Shown piece after piece: positions 15,079-15,462 of a DNA stretch of 15,462 nucleotides. Within the stretch, counting starts at the first letter, position 1; each line of letters opens with the position of its first letter. The stretch comes from Methanobacteriota archaeon (GTDB taxonomy: Archaea; Thermoplasmatota; Thermoplasmata; RBG-16-68-12). The DNA lies in the NCBI GenBank assembly GCA_005878635.1, contig VBLS01000026.1:1-15462 (forward strand), written 5' to 3'. A program made the position numbers and the translations under genes. Below the pieces are notes generated by a model. It had not been told where the DNA came from. It was given only the letters and a program-made list of their open reading frames with translations, and did not search any database.

Positions 15079-15462
15079 CCGAACCGCCTCCACACCCACA
15101 GGAGGATGTAAGCATTCTCTTGCCCCCTCAAAAAGGTAGGCCCCGACATCCGAAGTCGGCGTCGAGGGCGGGCGTGTCCGACAAAAACGGACCGCGCTTT
15201 CGTGTTGAACGACCGGCATGGACATTTTCGTCCGTGAGAACGAGTCCGACGGGACCTCCATCGTCTCCCGGTCCCGTTCGTATCAATTTTGATGCCGTCG
15301 GCAAAACGTGTGCCAAAAACAAAATGACCGACGGACGAAGTGTTCACCGTTCGAGACAAAGGGCCGTGTTCAACCGAGTTCGTTACGACGTCGGGACAAC
15401 TGCGACGAGGGGTTCCTGCGATGGGGGAGTGGTGGGACGTTCCGCGTCAAGACCGTCGGACG
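15079..15462. other. Intergenic region with inverted repeats; no convincing gene
   Basis: This stretch is less GC-rich than the rest and holds five inverted repeats: CCGAC/GTCGG (15143-15159), GTCCG/CGGAC (15176-15192), ACGGGAC/GTCCCGT (15249-15277), the AT-rich palindrome ATCAATTTTGAT (15282-15293) and CCGTCGG/CCGACGG (15295-15334). On the - strand, a frame entering from the window end and stopping at TAA 15383-15385 could be the tail of a gene (Pro/Thr-rich, about 25 residues visible), followed by a T-rich stretch (ATTTTGTTTTTGG, - strand, 15312-15324) that would suit an archaeal terminator. CCTTTTTGAGG near 15125-15135 (- strand) may be the TATA box of the Roadblock gene. Confidence 0.35.
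15312..15324 (-). terminator. Possible T-rich terminator of a minus-strand gene beyond the window
   Basis: ATTTTGTTTTTGG on the - strand is the strongest T-run in the window and lies about 60 nt after the possible TAA at 15383-15385. Archaeal termination uses such runs. The gene it would serve is mostly outside the window. Confidence 0.25.

Noticed and set aside
15324..15462. A + strand gene starting at ATG 15324 and leaving the window
   Set aside because: The 46 visible codons look like noise (many Arg/Ser/Gly) and no properly spaced promoter or ribosome binding site precedes it.
1..15462. tRNA or rRNA genes, CRISPR arrays, insertion sequences or phage attachment sites
   Set aside because: No spaced direct repeats, transposase motifs, cloverleaf-like sequence or terminal inverted repeats were seen in any gap between genes.

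Overview
The window is GC-rich archaeal DNA, most likely from an uncultured Thermoplasmatota-type lineage. The evidence is a short Roadblock/LC7 protein next to a double winged-helix regulator, a DUF1616 membrane protein, AT-rich TATA-like boxes 26-30 nt upstream of likely leaderless genes, and GGAGGTGAT-type ribosome binding sites. No 16S rRNA, tRNA or universal marker is present, so the lineage is inferred.

Layout. Positions 3-317 hold the C-terminal end of a membrane-anchored surface protein that starts outside the window. Positions 422-5970 run on the + strand: a thymidylate-kinase-like P-loop kinase, a GNAT acetyltransferase, a WbqC-family protein, a PIG-L/LmbE deacetylase broken by a frameshift, a ~490-aa protein with a four-cysteine zinc ribbon and a remote resemblance to the cysteine ligase BshC, and a proline dehydrogenase. 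Positions 6131-11181 hold four GT-B (GT4-type) glycosyltransferases, three on + and one on -. Positions 11235-13974 hold a convergent pair: a DUF1616 membrane protein (+) and a polytopic membrane protein resembling GT-C glycosyltransferases (-). On the - strand, positions 14002-15078 hold a double winged-helix regulator and a Roadblock/LC7 protein, with the Roadblock gene upstream. The last ~380 bases contain no convincing gene but several inverted repeats.

Reading as a whole. This looks like a cell-surface glycan or glycoprotein locus: glycosyltransferases, a sugar N-deacetylase, an acyltransferase, a WbqC protein and membrane proteins with extracytoplasmic domains rich in N-glycosylation sequons. 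The part least explained by known systems is WbqC / PIG-L / BshC-like. Its members would fit deacetylation of an amino sugar followed by amide formation, possibly with an amino acid. That is a hypothesis; no known thiol pathway is demonstrated here.

The most unusual sequence-level signal is at translation starts. Three glycosyltransferase genes lack ATG where the conserved first strand of the GT-B fold begins and have ATC, ACG and CTG instead. Each of these codons lies the same distance from a Shine-Dalgarno-like sequence, and the CTG case is also supported by a promoter that leaves a ~15-nt leader.
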